A stretch of 64,000 bases of DNA from Microbulbifer elongatus (GTDB taxonomy: Bacteria > Pseudomonadota > Gammaproteobacteria > Pseudomonadales > Cellvibrionaceae). Under the pieces are notes generated by a model, which was not told the origin of the DNA, ran no database searches, and saw only the letters and a program-made list of their open reading frames with translations. Location of the stretch: positions 496,001-560,000 of the forward strand of contig NZ_JAIVKJ010000001.1 in NCBI RefSeq assembly GCF_020524885.1, written 5' to 3'. Below are positions 25,589 through 34,156 of this stretch, piece by piece. A program made the translations under genes and the position numbers. Every line of letters begins with the position of its first letter. Positions within the stretch are counted from its first letter, which is position 1.

Positions 25589-26308
25589 TTACCGGCCGGG
25601 ATTGTAGTAGTGGCGGCCGCTGGTAACGTTCAGCATATATTCCACCAGCTGCAGATAGTCCTTCTGCTGGTCGACGATATCGATTTCCGCACAGTTCACG
25701 ATCAGTAGTGGTGCCTGATCGTAGTAATGGAAAAAGTTGGTGTAAGCCTCGTTGAGTGTGGCCAGATACTCGTTGCTGATACTGCGTTCGGCGGAAATAC
25801 CGCGCTTGTGGATACGCTCCTGCAAAACGTTCAATGGCGCCTGCAGGTAGATCACCAGATCCGGCTTGGGGGCTTCCAGGGTCAGGTGCTGGTACACCTG
25901 CTGGTACAGCTGCAGCTCATCACTGTCCAGGGTGACCTCGGCAAACAGATGGTCTTTTTCAATGAGGAAGTCCGCGACCCGCACCGGCTTGAACATGTCA
26001 TCCTGGCGCAGAGCCTGAATCTGCTGCGAGCGTTGCAGCAGAAAGTGCAGCTGAGTCGGCAGCGCAGCACTTTTGGGGTCGCGGTAGAAGCGCTCCAGAA
26101 AAGGGTTTTCCTCCGGCAGTTCCAGCAGGGTGTCGTAATTGAAAGTGGCCGCAAGCTTTTTTGCCAGGGTGGTTTTGCCCACACCGATATTGCCTTCCAC
26201 GGCAATAAATCGCGGCAGGGTTTTGCCGTCCAGGTCGAGTTCCTGCGCGAGGTTCTCTGCACTGTAGTCTTCGCCCGGAGTGGAAGCTGAGTCGGAGAGT
26301 CTTGTCAC
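25589..26308 (-). CDS. Deoxynucleoside kinase family protein
   Basis: This 239-residue P-loop kinase of the deoxyadenosine/deoxyguanosine kinase family has Walker A EGNIGVGKTT (about 38-47), the DRY-like lid segment KDHLFAEVTL, and the LID Arg-rich block QERIHKRGISAERSIS. The start is GTG. About 30 residues precede the nucleotide-binding loop, a slightly long N-terminus, so a later start is possible. It lies between folK (54 nt upstream) and panB. Many gammaproteobacteria carry this gene here, where it has been treated as a nucleoside salvage kinase. Confidence 0.9.
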   Translation of the reverse strand: MTRLSDSASTPGEDYSAENLAQELDLDGKTLPRFIAVEGNIGVGKTTLAKKLAATFNYDTLLELPEENPFLERFYRDPKSAALPTQLHFLLQRSQQIQALRQDDMFKPVRVADFLIEKDHLFAEVTLDSDELQLYQQVYQHLTLEAPKPDLVIYLQAPLNVLQERIHKRGISAERSISNEYLATLNEAYTNFFHYYDQAPLLIVNCAEIDIVDQQKDYLQLVEYMLNVTSGRHYYNPGR

Positions 26309-26362
26309 CGGAGGTGCACCTTTTCTAGCCTTGTTCTTACTTTTTGTTACCCCTGCCCAGGA

Positions 26363-26839
26363 CTACAGGCGGTGTAATCGGTTGGGTGGGCATCGGGTCA
26401 GCATCGCCTGCAACGCAGTGCCATCGGGCATGGTCAGGTCTGGAGCCAGCTCCGCCAGGGGTTCCAGCACAAAGTTGCGCTCTGCCATACGCGGGTGTGG
26501 GACGCTAAGACGCGCCGTGTTCAGTTGCTCATTACCAAACAGCAGGATGTCCAGGTCCAGAGTACGCGCACCCCAGCGCAGGGTACGCTCGCGGCCGTGC
26601 CGGTTCTCGATGGCCTGCAGGGCATCAAGTAGTGCCTCCGGGGGCAGCTCGGTTTCCAGGCTTGCAACCGCGTTGACATAGTCCGGTTGCTCGCCCGGCC
26701 CTACCGGGGCGCTGGCAAAGAATCCGGAACAGCTTTGCAGCACGGTACGCGGGATTTCATTCATCTGCTGCAGCGCGCTGCGCAGCTGCGCAGCGGGATC
26801 GTCCAGATTGCTGCCGAGGCCAATATAACAGCGAGTCAC
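26363..26839 (-). CDS. folK: HPPK pyrophosphokinase FolK
   Basis: This 158-residue enzyme transfers pyrophosphate from ATP to 6-hydroxymethyl-dihydropterin in folate synthesis. The family signature GARTLDLDILLFG (about 93-105) carries the metal-binding Asp pair, followed by LSVPHPRMAERNFVLEPLAELAP. The start is taken as GTG at 26839 (VTRCYIGLGSNL), giving the normal length. The open frame continues upstream into the pcnB C-terminus but as unrelated Ala-rich sequence. It is 13 nt downstream of pcnB. Confidence 0.95.
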   Translation of the reverse strand: MTRCYIGLGSNLDDPAAQLRSALQQMNEIPRTVLQSCSGFFASAPVGPGEQPDYVNAVASLETELPPEALLDALQAIENRHGRERTLRWGARTLDLDILLFGNEQLNTARLSVPHPRMAERNFVLEPLAELAPDLTMPDGTALQAMLTRCPPNRLHRL

Positions 26840-26852
26840 TTGGGAATTCCGC

Positions 26853-28319
26853 TCAATTTGACGGGTGATCTGCGCCGCCGTTGGGGCGCTTGCTGCTGTT
26901 GCGGTTGCGCCCACCGCGATTGCGTCGGCCGCGGCTTTTGCTGCCGCGAGCGCCATTGCGGGGAACGTCACGAACCATCTGCTGGCGCTGCTGCTCGTCG
27001 GCCTGCTGGAAATCGGTCCACCACTGGCCCAAACCCGCGGGAATCTCGCCACTGTCTTCGCGCAATAGCAGGAAGTCGTAGGCAGCGCGGAACTTGGGGT
27101 GCTCCATCAGACGGAAGGCGCGCTCGCCACCACGGCGGGGCAGGCGGGACTGCATTTCCCAGATTTCCCGCATGGGCATGGAGAAGCGTTTGGGAATGGC
27201 GGTGTGTATTAGTTGGTTACTGGTAATTTTCTGCGCCGCTTGAGCCAGGGCCGGCACTGGAGGAATGCCCTTCTCCGTCAGGAATTTCTGCTCGGAGTTA
27301 ACCGCTGGCCACAGCAGTGCGGCGTACAGAAACGCGGGTGTTACCCGCTGGTCATTGCGGATGCGGTCGTCGGTGTTACGCAGGGCCTGGCGGGTGAGGG
27401 CCAGGGCTTCCGGGGTCTCCAGCTCGCGGGCGTTGTCCGGAAACAGGTGTGGCCAGAGTTCGTGTTCGCGCAGCAGATCGAAGGTGCGCTCGCCATTTCC
27501 ACTCATCAGAAGCTTCAACACCTCGTCGAACAGGCGCGCCGGAGCGATGTTACGCAGTAGCGGCGCCAGCTCCTTGAGAGGAGCGGCAGTGGTAGGCTCG
27601 ATTTCGAAGTCCAGCTTGGCAGCGAAGCGCACAGCGCGAAGCATGCGGACCGGGTCTTCTTTGTAGCGGGTCTCCGGGTCGCCGATCATGCGGATCTGGC
27701 GCTGCTCGATATCGCGGATGCCGCCGGTGTAATCGTGGATCTCGAAGCCGTTGGTGGTGTAGTAGAGGGCGTTGACGGTGAAGTCCCGACGCACAGCGTC
27801 ACTCTCCAGGTCCCCGTACACATTGTCTCGCAGCAGCATGCCGTGCTCGGACTGTTGCGCTTCGTGTGCCTCGCCGTCGCTATGGTGGCCGCGGAAGGTG
27901 GTGACCTCGATCACCTCGCGGCCTATACGGGCGTGCAGGATACGGAACCGGCGGCCGACGATGCGTGCGCCCCGGAACAGCTGTTTGGCCTGTTCCGGTG
28001 TAGCGTCGGTAGCTACATCAAAATCTTTAGGGTGCCCGCCGAGTAACAGGTCGCGCACACCACCACCGACGATAAAGGCCTCGAAACCCGCTTCCTGCAA
28101 CCTTTTCATGACGGTAAGGGCCGCTCGGCTGACATCGCGGCGGGATAGACTGTGGTCGCTACGGGGAACCACAACGCGGGAAGTTTTGGGGGCTCGGGGG
28201 GACTTTTTGGCAGGTTTTGGCTTCTGGCCATTGTCGGAGGGCGGCTTGGGCTCGGCGCCTCGATCGGCCTTGGGCTTGCTGTGCCAGCGTTTGATACTGC
28301 TGATCAGTGAGTTGAACAT
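26853..28319 (-). CDS. pcnB: Poly(A) polymerase I PcnB
   Basis: This 488-residue enzyme adds 3' poly(A) tails that promote RNA decay. The nucleotidyltransferase core has FIVGGGVRDLLLGGHPKDFDVATDA (about 81-105) with the catalytic Asp pair and RRFRILHARIGREVIEVTTFRG, then the RNA-binding RMLRAVRFAAKLDFEIE block. The N-terminus has about 60 basic, disordered residues, and the C-terminal tail is very basic (GSKSRGRRNRGGRNRN). It lies downstream of the CbrB-CrcZ-like region as in Pseudomonas and is the first gene of a pcnB-folK-dNK-panB-thioesterase operon. Confidence 0.96.
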   Translation of the reverse strand: MFNSLISSIKRWHSKPKADRGAEPKPPSDNGQKPKPAKKSPRAPKTSRVVVPRSDHSLSRRDVSRAALTVMKRLQEAGFEAFIVGGGVRDLLLGGHPKDFDVATDATPEQAKQLFRGARIVGRRFRILHARIGREVIEVTTFRGHHSDGEAHEAQQSEHGMLLRDNVYGDLESDAVRRDFTVNALYYTTNGFEIHDYTGGIRDIEQRQIRMIGDPETRYKEDPVRMLRAVRFAAKLDFEIEPTTAAPLKELAPLLRNIAPARLFDEVLKLLMSGNGERTFDLLREHELWPHLFPDNARELETPEALALTRQALRNTDDRIRNDQRVTPAFLYAALLWPAVNSEQKFLTEKGIPPVPALAQAAQKITSNQLIHTAIPKRFSMPMREIWEMQSRLPRRGGERAFRLMEHPKFRAAYDFLLLREDSGEIPAGLGQWWTDFQQADEQQRQQMVRDVPRNGARGSKSRGRRNRGGRNRNSSKRPNGGADHPSN

Positions 28320-28599
28320 ACGGCTTTCTGTGTTGTCCGCTGCCCGCTTGTGTCGGGCGGCTGTGGTCTTCCGGGGCTGTTCAGACTGTAGCTCCGGCGC
28401 ATGGCTCCGGGTTGATTCACCAGTTGTGCCTCGCTGGGCCTGGTTCCGGACATATTATGGAGGCGGATTCTAACACACACAGCGCAACGCACAGCTGCCG
28501 GTCCCGCTTCCGCGGGGGCCAGCAAATTGTGTGCATTCATTGAAAAGAAAGAAAAGAAGGGAATTATTCTTATTCGGAATGAAGGCAGCGGCTTCCTTG

Positions 28600-28976
28600 C
28601 GCTATCAATTTGCTTTTCAGCAAACCCTCTCCCAGGCACAATCAGTCAGTTTGTCACGTGCTTGTCGTTATTTTTGTTGTCTTCTACAAATTGTTGTTTT
28701 TCTTATTACTCTTTATTCTTATTGTTTATTTTTATTATTGATTTTTATTGTTTTTCAGTAGTTACCCTCGGGTAACAATTTTTTTGTTTATTTTTATTGT
28801 TGTTCTGAGCTTTATTGTTTTTATTGCTCAATCTTTTGCTCCGGCATCGATCACTTTGGCTTTTATTATCGATCTGCCCGTTCTCTTATTGTTATTGTGC
28901 TTCGCCCGCTTATTGTTAGTTGTTATTAGGGCTTAAACAGTCATTTATTTTTATTCTTGGCTGTTGTCGTTGTTTG
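28600..28976 (-). ncRNA. CrcZ-like Hfq/Crc-titrating regulatory RNA (predicted)
   Basis: No protein gene occurs between cbrB and pcnB. The minus strand from about 28976 is A-rich, with AAnAAnAA motifs at (plus coordinates) 28945-28958, 28920-28927, 28910-28917, 28886-28896, 28812-28819, 28794-28804, 28745-28752, 28732-28739, 28713-28726, 28691-28698 and 28668-28678. In Pseudomonas the same gap holds crcZ, a sigma-54/CbrB-dependent RNA of about 400 nt whose few CA motifs sequester Hfq-Crc and relieve catabolite repression. Two hairpins interrupt the motifs: GTTACC/GGTAAC at 28761-28776 and TTTGCT-GAAA-AGCAAA at 28609-28624. The 3' end is uncertain because I see no U-tract. Read-through into pcnB is possible. 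Confidence 0.8.
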
Positions 28977-28986
28977 ACCTATACAA

Positions 28987-29003
28987 AGCAGATAGCGTGC
29001 CAA
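28987..29003 (-). promoter_or_regulatory. Sigma-54 promoter of the CrcZ-like RNA
   Basis: Minus strand reads TTGGCACG-CTAT-CTGCT: a perfect -24 box, 4-nt spacer, and a -12 box with invariant GC and one mismatch to TTGCT. The predicted start is near 28976, just where the A-rich motif block begins. CbrB, an NtrC-type activator, is encoded directly upstream. Confidence 0.87.
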
Positions 29004-29077
29004 CTTTAAAAATTTCTTATAAATCAACAACTTAACATTTCTTGGAACTTTTTTACGTCGCCTAAACACACTTTTAC

Positions 29078-29159
29078 GTTACACATATCGCGTTAGTTGT
29101 TACTCCACTGGGAGAGGAGGTAACACTTTCATCTGTTACCAATTTTGTGATGTGTTACC
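29078..29159. promoter_or_regulatory. GTTAC/GTAAC repeat cluster, putative CbrB enhancer sites
   Basis: GGTAACA at 29119-29125 and TGTTACC at 29134-29140 form an inverted repeat, with another TGTTACC at 29153-29159 and weaker copies at 29078-29083 and 29097-29103. They lie 75-155 bp upstream of the sigma-54 -24 box, a normal enhancer distance. Assignment to CbrB is inferred. Confidence 0.65.
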
Positions 29160-29299
29160 GCTTTGGCTGCGTTGCTGGCCGCTGGCCCCGTTGCACGTGT
29201 AACGCATTGATTTTCAAGCTAATTTCGTGCTCAAGTCGGGTGAGGAGAAGCGAACGATCGGTTGTGACAGGTGAGGGCTTTACAGGGGCTATATAACGG

Positions 29300-29329
29300 A
29301 AAAGCCCCGGCAGCGTGGCTGTCCGGGGC
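29300..29329 (-). terminator. Rho-independent terminator of cbrB
   Basis: Stem GCCCCGG with inner CAGC/GCTG pairing, 11 bp with one bulge, ends in TTTT on the minus strand 30 nt after the cbrB stop. It separates cbrB from the sigma-54-driven RNA. Confidence 0.88.
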
Positions 29330-29358
29330 CTTAATTGAGAAATTTTCGTCGAAAAAAG

Positions 29359-30756
29359 TCAGGCTTCCACTACGCGCTTGGCCTTTTTGCGGGGAATACC
29401 GAGCTTCTGGCGCCGCTCCCACAAGCATTTGCGACTGACGCCCAGCTTCTTGGCCAGCTCGGTCTCGCTCATGGTTTCCTGGTGTTCAAGCACGAAGCGG
29501 GCGAAGTAGTCCTCAAGGGAGAGGTCTTCGCGGGGGTCCGAGTGCAAGCTGTTGATGCGCGGGCGGCGCTCGGTGTCAGCCTCCTCGATGGGGACCAAGT
29601 CCAGGTCAATATCCAGCGTGCGGTGGTCAATCTCATTCGTATCCTCGGTAAGGATCACCGCGCGCTGTATGGCATTTTCGAGTTCACGCACGTTGCCCGG
29701 CCAGGTGTAAGTGGTCACCGCCTGAATGGCCTCGGGGGATAATTTCAGGGTCTGGCGATTGATCTTGGCGCAGAACTTTTCGAGCAGACTCTCGGAAATC
29801 GCCAAAACGTCCTTGCCACGCTCCCGCAGTGGCGGCAGCGTCATCTGGACCACATTGATACGGTAATAAAGGTCTTCCCGGAATTTGCGCTCGGCGGCCA
29901 ACTGGCGAAGGTTGCGGTGGGTCGCCGCGACCAGGCGCACATTGACCTTGCGTGACTCGATGGCACCGATGGGGCGTACCTCACCTTCCTGCAGCACACG
30001 CAGCAGTCGTGCCTGGGCTTCCAGGGGGAGCTCGCCGATCTCATCCAGGAACAGGGTGCCGCCATCGGCAGCGGCGACCAGACCCTCGCGCGCAGTCTGT
30101 GCGCCGGTAAAGGCACCTTTTTCGTGACCAAATAGTTCCGCTTCGATCAGGGTTTCCGGAATTGCGGCGCAATTCACCGAGATCAGCGGCTTGCCGTTGC
30201 GCTTGCTCTCCTCGTGGATGGCACGCGCCACCAGCTCTTTACCGGTGCCGGTTTCACCGTGCACCAGCACCGTGGCGTCAGTGGGGGCGACTTTGTGGAT
30301 GCGCGCGTAAAGCTCGCGCATGACCGGGCTGTCACCGATCATGCCGGCGATGGCGCGGCCCTCGGTTTTGCTGTTTGCAGCGGCGGCGCCAGCGGCGCGG
30401 TTCTGCTCGGCCTTGCCGATGACGCGGCGCACGGTGGCCAGCATCTCGTCGTGGTCGAAGGGTTTGGCGATATAGTCGGCGGCCCCCATGCGCATGGAAT
30501 CTACCGCAGAGCGCAGGCTGGCATAGCTGGTCATGATCAGAACCGGCACGTCACCCGCCAGTTTCAGCAGGTCGGTGCCGGGGGCGCCGGGCAGGCGCAG
30601 GTCGGAAATGATTAGATCCATATCCGTGATGCGAAACTTGGTGGTCGCCTCACGCACCGAGCCGGCTTCACTGATCTTGTAGCGGTGCCTCTCCAACAGC
30701 TTGCGCAGGGCTGTGCGGATAATGGCTTCATCTTCTACGATCAGGATGTGGCTCAT
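29359..30756 (-). CDS. cbrB: Response regulator CbrB (NtrC family)
   Basis: This 465-residue sigma-54 activator of the CbrAB system governs carbon/nitrogen source use in Pseudomonas. The receiver domain has Asp52 (LIISDLRLPGAPGTDLLKLA) and LIMTSYASLRSAVDSMRMGAADYIAKPFDHDEM, very close to CbrB. The AAA+ domain has GETGTGKE, GAFTGA and LFLDEIGEL, and the C-terminal Fis-type helix-turn-helix is ELAKKLGVSRKCLWERRQKLG. It lies 128 nt downstream of cbrA and upstream of the CrcZ-like RNA it probably activates. Identity rests on sequence plus conserved gene order. Confidence 0.95.
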   Translation of the reverse strand: MSHILIVEDEAIIRTALRKLLERHRYKISEAGSVREATTKFRITDMDLIISDLRLPGAPGTDLLKLAGDVPVLIMTSYASLRSAVDSMRMGAADYIAKPFDHDEMLATVRRVIGKAEQNRAAGAAAANSKTEGRAIAGMIGDSPVMRELYARIHKVAPTDATVLVHGETGTGKELVARAIHEESKRNGKPLISVNCAAIPETLIEAELFGHEKGAFTGAQTAREGLVAAADGGTLFLDEIGELPLEAQARLLRVLQEGEVRPIGAIESRKVNVRLVAATHRNLRQLAAERKFREDLYYRINVVQMTLPPLRERGKDVLAISESLLEKFCAKINRQTLKLSPEAIQAVTTYTWPGNVRELENAIQRAVILTEDTNEIDHRTLDIDLDLVPIEEADTERRPRINSLHSDPREDLSLEDYFARFVLEHQETMSETELAKKLGVSRKCLWERRQKLGIPRKKAKRVVEA

Positions 30757-30884
30757 GTGTTACGCCTGGTTACAAAATGTTCAGAGGGGGCTAAGTTTTA
30801 CCTGTCGAGCGTTTCGATGCAACCCAAAACACCCTTATTGATTGAAAAATGATCTAAAATTGCCGCCTGCCTGTAACAGATTGG

Positions 30885-33800
30885 TCAGTAATCCTGCGCG
30901 CTTGAGCCACTTTCCAGTGGCCGTTCCAGTGGCAACTGCACGATAAAGCGCGCGCCGCGGCCGGTTTCCGGGTGGGCGGGACTGACCAGTTCCAATTGTC
31001 CGCCGTGTTCTTCCACGATGCTGTACACCATGGCGAGACCGAGGCCGGTGCCTTCACCGGGTTCTTTGGTGGTGAAGAACGGCTCCAGAATCCGCTCCCG
31101 GTGCGCCGGCGAGATTCCCGGTCCATTGTCGGTGACCGCGATGCAGGCAAGACCCGCGCGAATATACCCTTCCACCTCGATATGTCCGCCGTCCGGACTG
31201 GCATCCCGGGCGTTGCTGAGCAGGTTGATAAACACCTGGATCAGGCGCTGGTTATCGCCCAGTGCGAAAAGGTCGCCCGGCACATTATTGGCGAATGTCA
31301 CCTGGGTCTTGTCTCGTTGCAGGGACAGCAGCTGCACCGCTTCCTCTACACAGGCGTGCAGGTCCACCGGTGCCTTTTCGCTCTCCTGGTTTCCGCTGTG
31401 GGAGAAGCTCACCAGGGAGTGCACGATACGGCTGATTCGCTGGGTCTGGCTCAGGATCTGGTCTGCGGTTTCGAGCACTTCGGGGTTGTCGGAGTCGAAC
31501 TGCAGGTTTTGCGCGAGGCAGGCAATACCGGTCACCGGGTTGCCGACCTCGTGGGCCACACCGGCGGCGAGGCGGCCTACAGAAGCCAGCCGTTCGCTGT
31601 GCATCAATTCCTGCTCGAGTACCTGGGTTTCGGTTATGTCTTCCATCAGCAACATCTGGCCGTCGCCGCGGGTGTCCTTGCCGCTCTCCTTGTTTTCACG
31701 CCCGTATTTTCCGGTGCGGTGCTTGAGTCGCGTTTTGTGCAGGTTGAGCCAATGGCTGTTGCCGTCCATTTCCACCTGTTGCTTGAAACGACTGGCATCT
31801 TCGGATTCCGCAAATTTGGTTACCAGGGTGCGCCAGGGCTCTGGCAAGTACTCCGGTTTCGAGCCGATTACCTCGCTGGCGCTTACCCCGGTGAGGTCGG
31901 CCATGGCGTAATTCCACAGCAGTATTTCGCCGTCGCGTCCGAGAGAACATGCCGCCATAGGCAGTTCTTCGAGCATCTGCCGGTGATAAAGGCGCAGGTT
32001 GTTCAGTTCTGCAGCCAGGCCGGTGAGCTGATTTTTGTAGCGACTCAGGCGAGTTTCGATCAGGTTGATGTCTTTGTTTGCCGGCTGGTCACTGGTCACA
32101 AATGGCAGGTGACGGTCCACGATCTGGCCGGCGAGTACCCGGCCGAGCAGCCCAGACAGGTTGGCTTCGAGTTTGTCGCGCAGCTGCCGCAGCGCATAGG
32201 GTCGTCGTTCATCTTCTGGCAGGTTCAGTTGTCGCAGGGCCCGGCTGACTTCCTGACTTGCGGTAGCGGCACCGAGGCTTTCTGACAGGCGCATGCGAAA
32301 TTCTGCGGCGGACTGGACATCGAGCTCCAGACGCAGGGCCTGGCTGATGGAGTCGTCACTGCACAGGTCCGCGGCATAGCGCTCGAGGCTGCTGGTACGG
32401 GTAAAAATCGACAGGCCCACAAATAGCAGCACATTCACCGATAGTGACAGGGTGGTGATCTGTGGCCAGATCTCCATGCCCAGGGGGATACGGTAACCGC
32501 CAAACGCGATGCCGCTATTGCCGAACATGGCCGGTAACAGCAAACCCGCTGCCCAAATAAACATGCCCGCCAGTAGCCCACCGATAAATCCACGGCGGTT
32601 ACCTTGCGGCCAGTGAATCACTGCAAAGATGCCCGGCAAAAATTGCAGTGACGCGATAAACGCGATGATCGCCAGGTCGGAAAGAGACAGGCGATTGTTG
32701 AGTAGCAGGTAAAAACCGAATCCCGCCAGGAAAAGTGCCGCAACCAAAGCCCGGCGCAACCACAGTAGCTGGCGATACATGTTGTCATCGGATTGCCAGC
32801 GGGTGCCTGGCAGCAGCCAGTGGTTCATCACCATGGTGGAGAGCGCGAGGGTAATCATGATCAGGGCGCCAGTGGCGGCGGAAAGGCCGCCGACAAATGC
32901 GACGATCGTCAGAAGCGCGGAGCCGCTGGCCCGGGGCACGGCGAGGGTGAAGTACTGCACCGGCTCTGATATATCCATGGCGAAGCCCGCCCACATGATC
33001 GGGAAGATCGGCAATGCCATCAGCAGCAGAAATAGCGGGAAACCCCAACTGGCGGTACGCAGCGCCTGAGTGGCCGGGCGCTCGGCAATACTCAGGTAGA
33101 AGATATGCGGCATGGCCACGGCGGTGGCGATAAATACCAGCAGCAGGGTATGGGAAGAGCCCTGCTTGATGGGCGTGTAGAGCAGCTGCTGCATGTCATT
33201 ATTCTGCATTAGCCACTGGTCCAGGCCATCCAGACCCCCGAATACCCCGTACACCGAGTAAAGCCCTACCGCTAGCAGTGCCAGTAGTTTCACCAGGGAT
33301 TCCAGCGCCATAGCACTGGCGAGGCCGGCTCTGCGCTTGCGAGACGCGCCATAGGTACTGGTGAACAATGCCAACAAAACGCAATAAAGAAACGCGATCA
33401 GGTTTTTGCTGGTGACTCCGCTGTCTGGTAACGCCAGGGCTGCGGCGTCGTCGCGGGACAGCAGCGCCAGGGTTTCCGCCACCGCCTGAATCTGCAGGGC
33501 GATCAGTGGTAGCAGGCCGAGCAGCATGAACAGGGTGGCGAGGGTGCCGGCCTCGCGGCTGTGATAGCGGAACACCAGCAGGTCCGCAGGGGAGGTAAGT
33601 TGGTAGCGCTGGGCCAGGCGCGCAAGAGGCTCCAGTGCCACAGGGGCAAACAGGAACATGGCACCGGTGCCAAGATAGTAGGCGAGTACGCCATAGCCAT
33701 GCTGCCAGGCCAGGTCGACAATGCCGTAGTAGGTCCAGGCACTGAGAGAAACCCCGAGGGACAGCACATAAAAGAACGGGTTGCGTACCCAGTTGCTGGG

Positions 33801-33893
33801 AAGCCAGCCCTTGGAGGTAGCGAAGGCAACAAAGAACAGGGCAAAAATGTAGGCGACGCCGATCAGCGCAATATTGACGATCTCAAAGGTCAT
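30885..33893 (-). CDS. cbrA: Sensor kinase CbrA (SLC5 transporter-like kinase)
   Basis: This 1002-residue hybrid has an N-terminal sodium:solute symporter-like (SLC5) domain of about 12 helices (residues 1-500), a linker likely containing the STAC region, a PAS domain (about 640-760), a DHp domain with His781 (AAGVAHEVGNPVTG) and an HATPase (NLLSNARDASPDG, DNGPGISP, GTGLGLAMVYSIVEEHGG). CbrA senses or transports histidine-like solutes in Pseudomonas and phosphorylates CbrB. ATG at 33893 is chosen because GGAGG lies 10 nt before it; a GTG three codons upstream is too close to that SD. Its start overlaps the small upstream gene by 11 nt. Confidence 0.95.
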   Translation of the reverse strand: MTFEIVNIALIGVAYIFALFFVAFATSKGWLPSNWVRNPFFYVLSLGVSLSAWTYYGIVDLAWQHGYGVLAYYLGTGAMFLFAPVALEPLARLAQRYQLTSPADLLVFRYHSREAGTLATLFMLLGLLPLIALQIQAVAETLALLSRDDAAALALPDSGVTSKNLIAFLYCVLLALFTSTYGASRKRRAGLASAMALESLVKLLALLAVGLYSVYGVFGGLDGLDQWLMQNNDMQQLLYTPIKQGSSHTLLLVFIATAVAMPHIFYLSIAERPATQALRTASWGFPLFLLLMALPIFPIMWAGFAMDISEPVQYFTLAVPRASGSALLTIVAFVGGLSAATGALIMITLALSTMVMNHWLLPGTRWQSDDNMYRQLLWLRRALVAALFLAGFGFYLLLNNRLSLSDLAIIAFIASLQFLPGIFAVIHWPQGNRRGFIGGLLAGMFIWAAGLLLPAMFGNSGIAFGGYRIPLGMEIWPQITTLSLSVNVLLFVGLSIFTRTSSLERYAADLCSDDSISQALRLELDVQSAAEFRMRLSESLGAATASQEVSRALRQLNLPEDERRPYALRQLRDKLEANLSGLLGRVLAGQIVDRHLPFVTSDQPANKDINLIETRLSRYKNQLTGLAAELNNLRLYHRQMLEELPMAACSLGRDGEILLWNYAMADLTGVSASEVIGSKPEYLPEPWRTLVTKFAESEDASRFKQQVEMDGNSHWLNLHKTRLKHRTGKYGRENKESGKDTRGDGQMLLMEDITETQVLEQELMHSERLASVGRLAAGVAHEVGNPVTGIACLAQNLQFDSDNPEVLETADQILSQTQRISRIVHSLVSFSHSGNQESEKAPVDLHACVEEAVQLLSLQRDKTQVTFANNVPGDLFALGDNQRLIQVFINLLSNARDASPDGGHIEVEGYIRAGLACIAVTDNGPGISPAHRERILEPFFTTKEPGEGTGLGLAMVYSIVEEHGGQLELVSPAHPETGRGARFIVQLPLERPLESGSSAQDY

Positions 33894-34059
33894 CGGGCTC
33901 ACGCCTCCGCTGAATAAAGATCGCCAGCAGGATCAGGACGAACCAAAGAATAAAGGGGCGATACCAGGCGCCGGAAGGGTTGATCATCCAGGTGAATACG
34001 GTGGGGCTGAACACGTAGCCCACCAGTACCAGCAGGATTAACAGGGTACGGTTGCTCAT
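33883..34059 (-). CDS. Small two-helix membrane protein upstream of cbrA (CbrX-like)
   Basis: A 58-residue gene runs ATG to TGA and overlaps the cbrA start by 11 nt. The protein begins MSNRTLLILLVLVGYVF and has one hydrophobic helix at about 4-25 and another at about 36-50, with TWMINPSGAWYRPF between and a charged tail (QRRREPDD). Codons are ordinary for the region. In Pseudomonas a comparable short ORF (cbrX) precedes and overlaps cbrA, so this is probably its counterpart. Translational coupling to cbrA is likely, since cbrA's SD lies within it. Any role beyond coupling is unknown. Confidence 0.8.
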   Translation of the reverse strand: MSNRTLLILLVLVGYVFSPTVFTWMINPSGAWYRPFILWFVLILLAIFIQRRREPDDL

Positions 34060-34156
34060 CTAAAACCTGTCGGTGCGTCCTGCGGCGAGATAATGCGCGG
34101 AACGGGAAAGTTGGCGCAAAATGTTAATGCGCGGGGAGGGGGGAATTCAACTGTGG

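Noticed and set aside
28527..28936. Two hydrophobic open frames on the plus strand (82 and 62 codons) between pcnB and cbrB
   Set aside because: They are translations of the T-rich strand opposite the AAnAAnAA motif block (Phe/Leu/Ile runs), without SD or membrane-protein logic.
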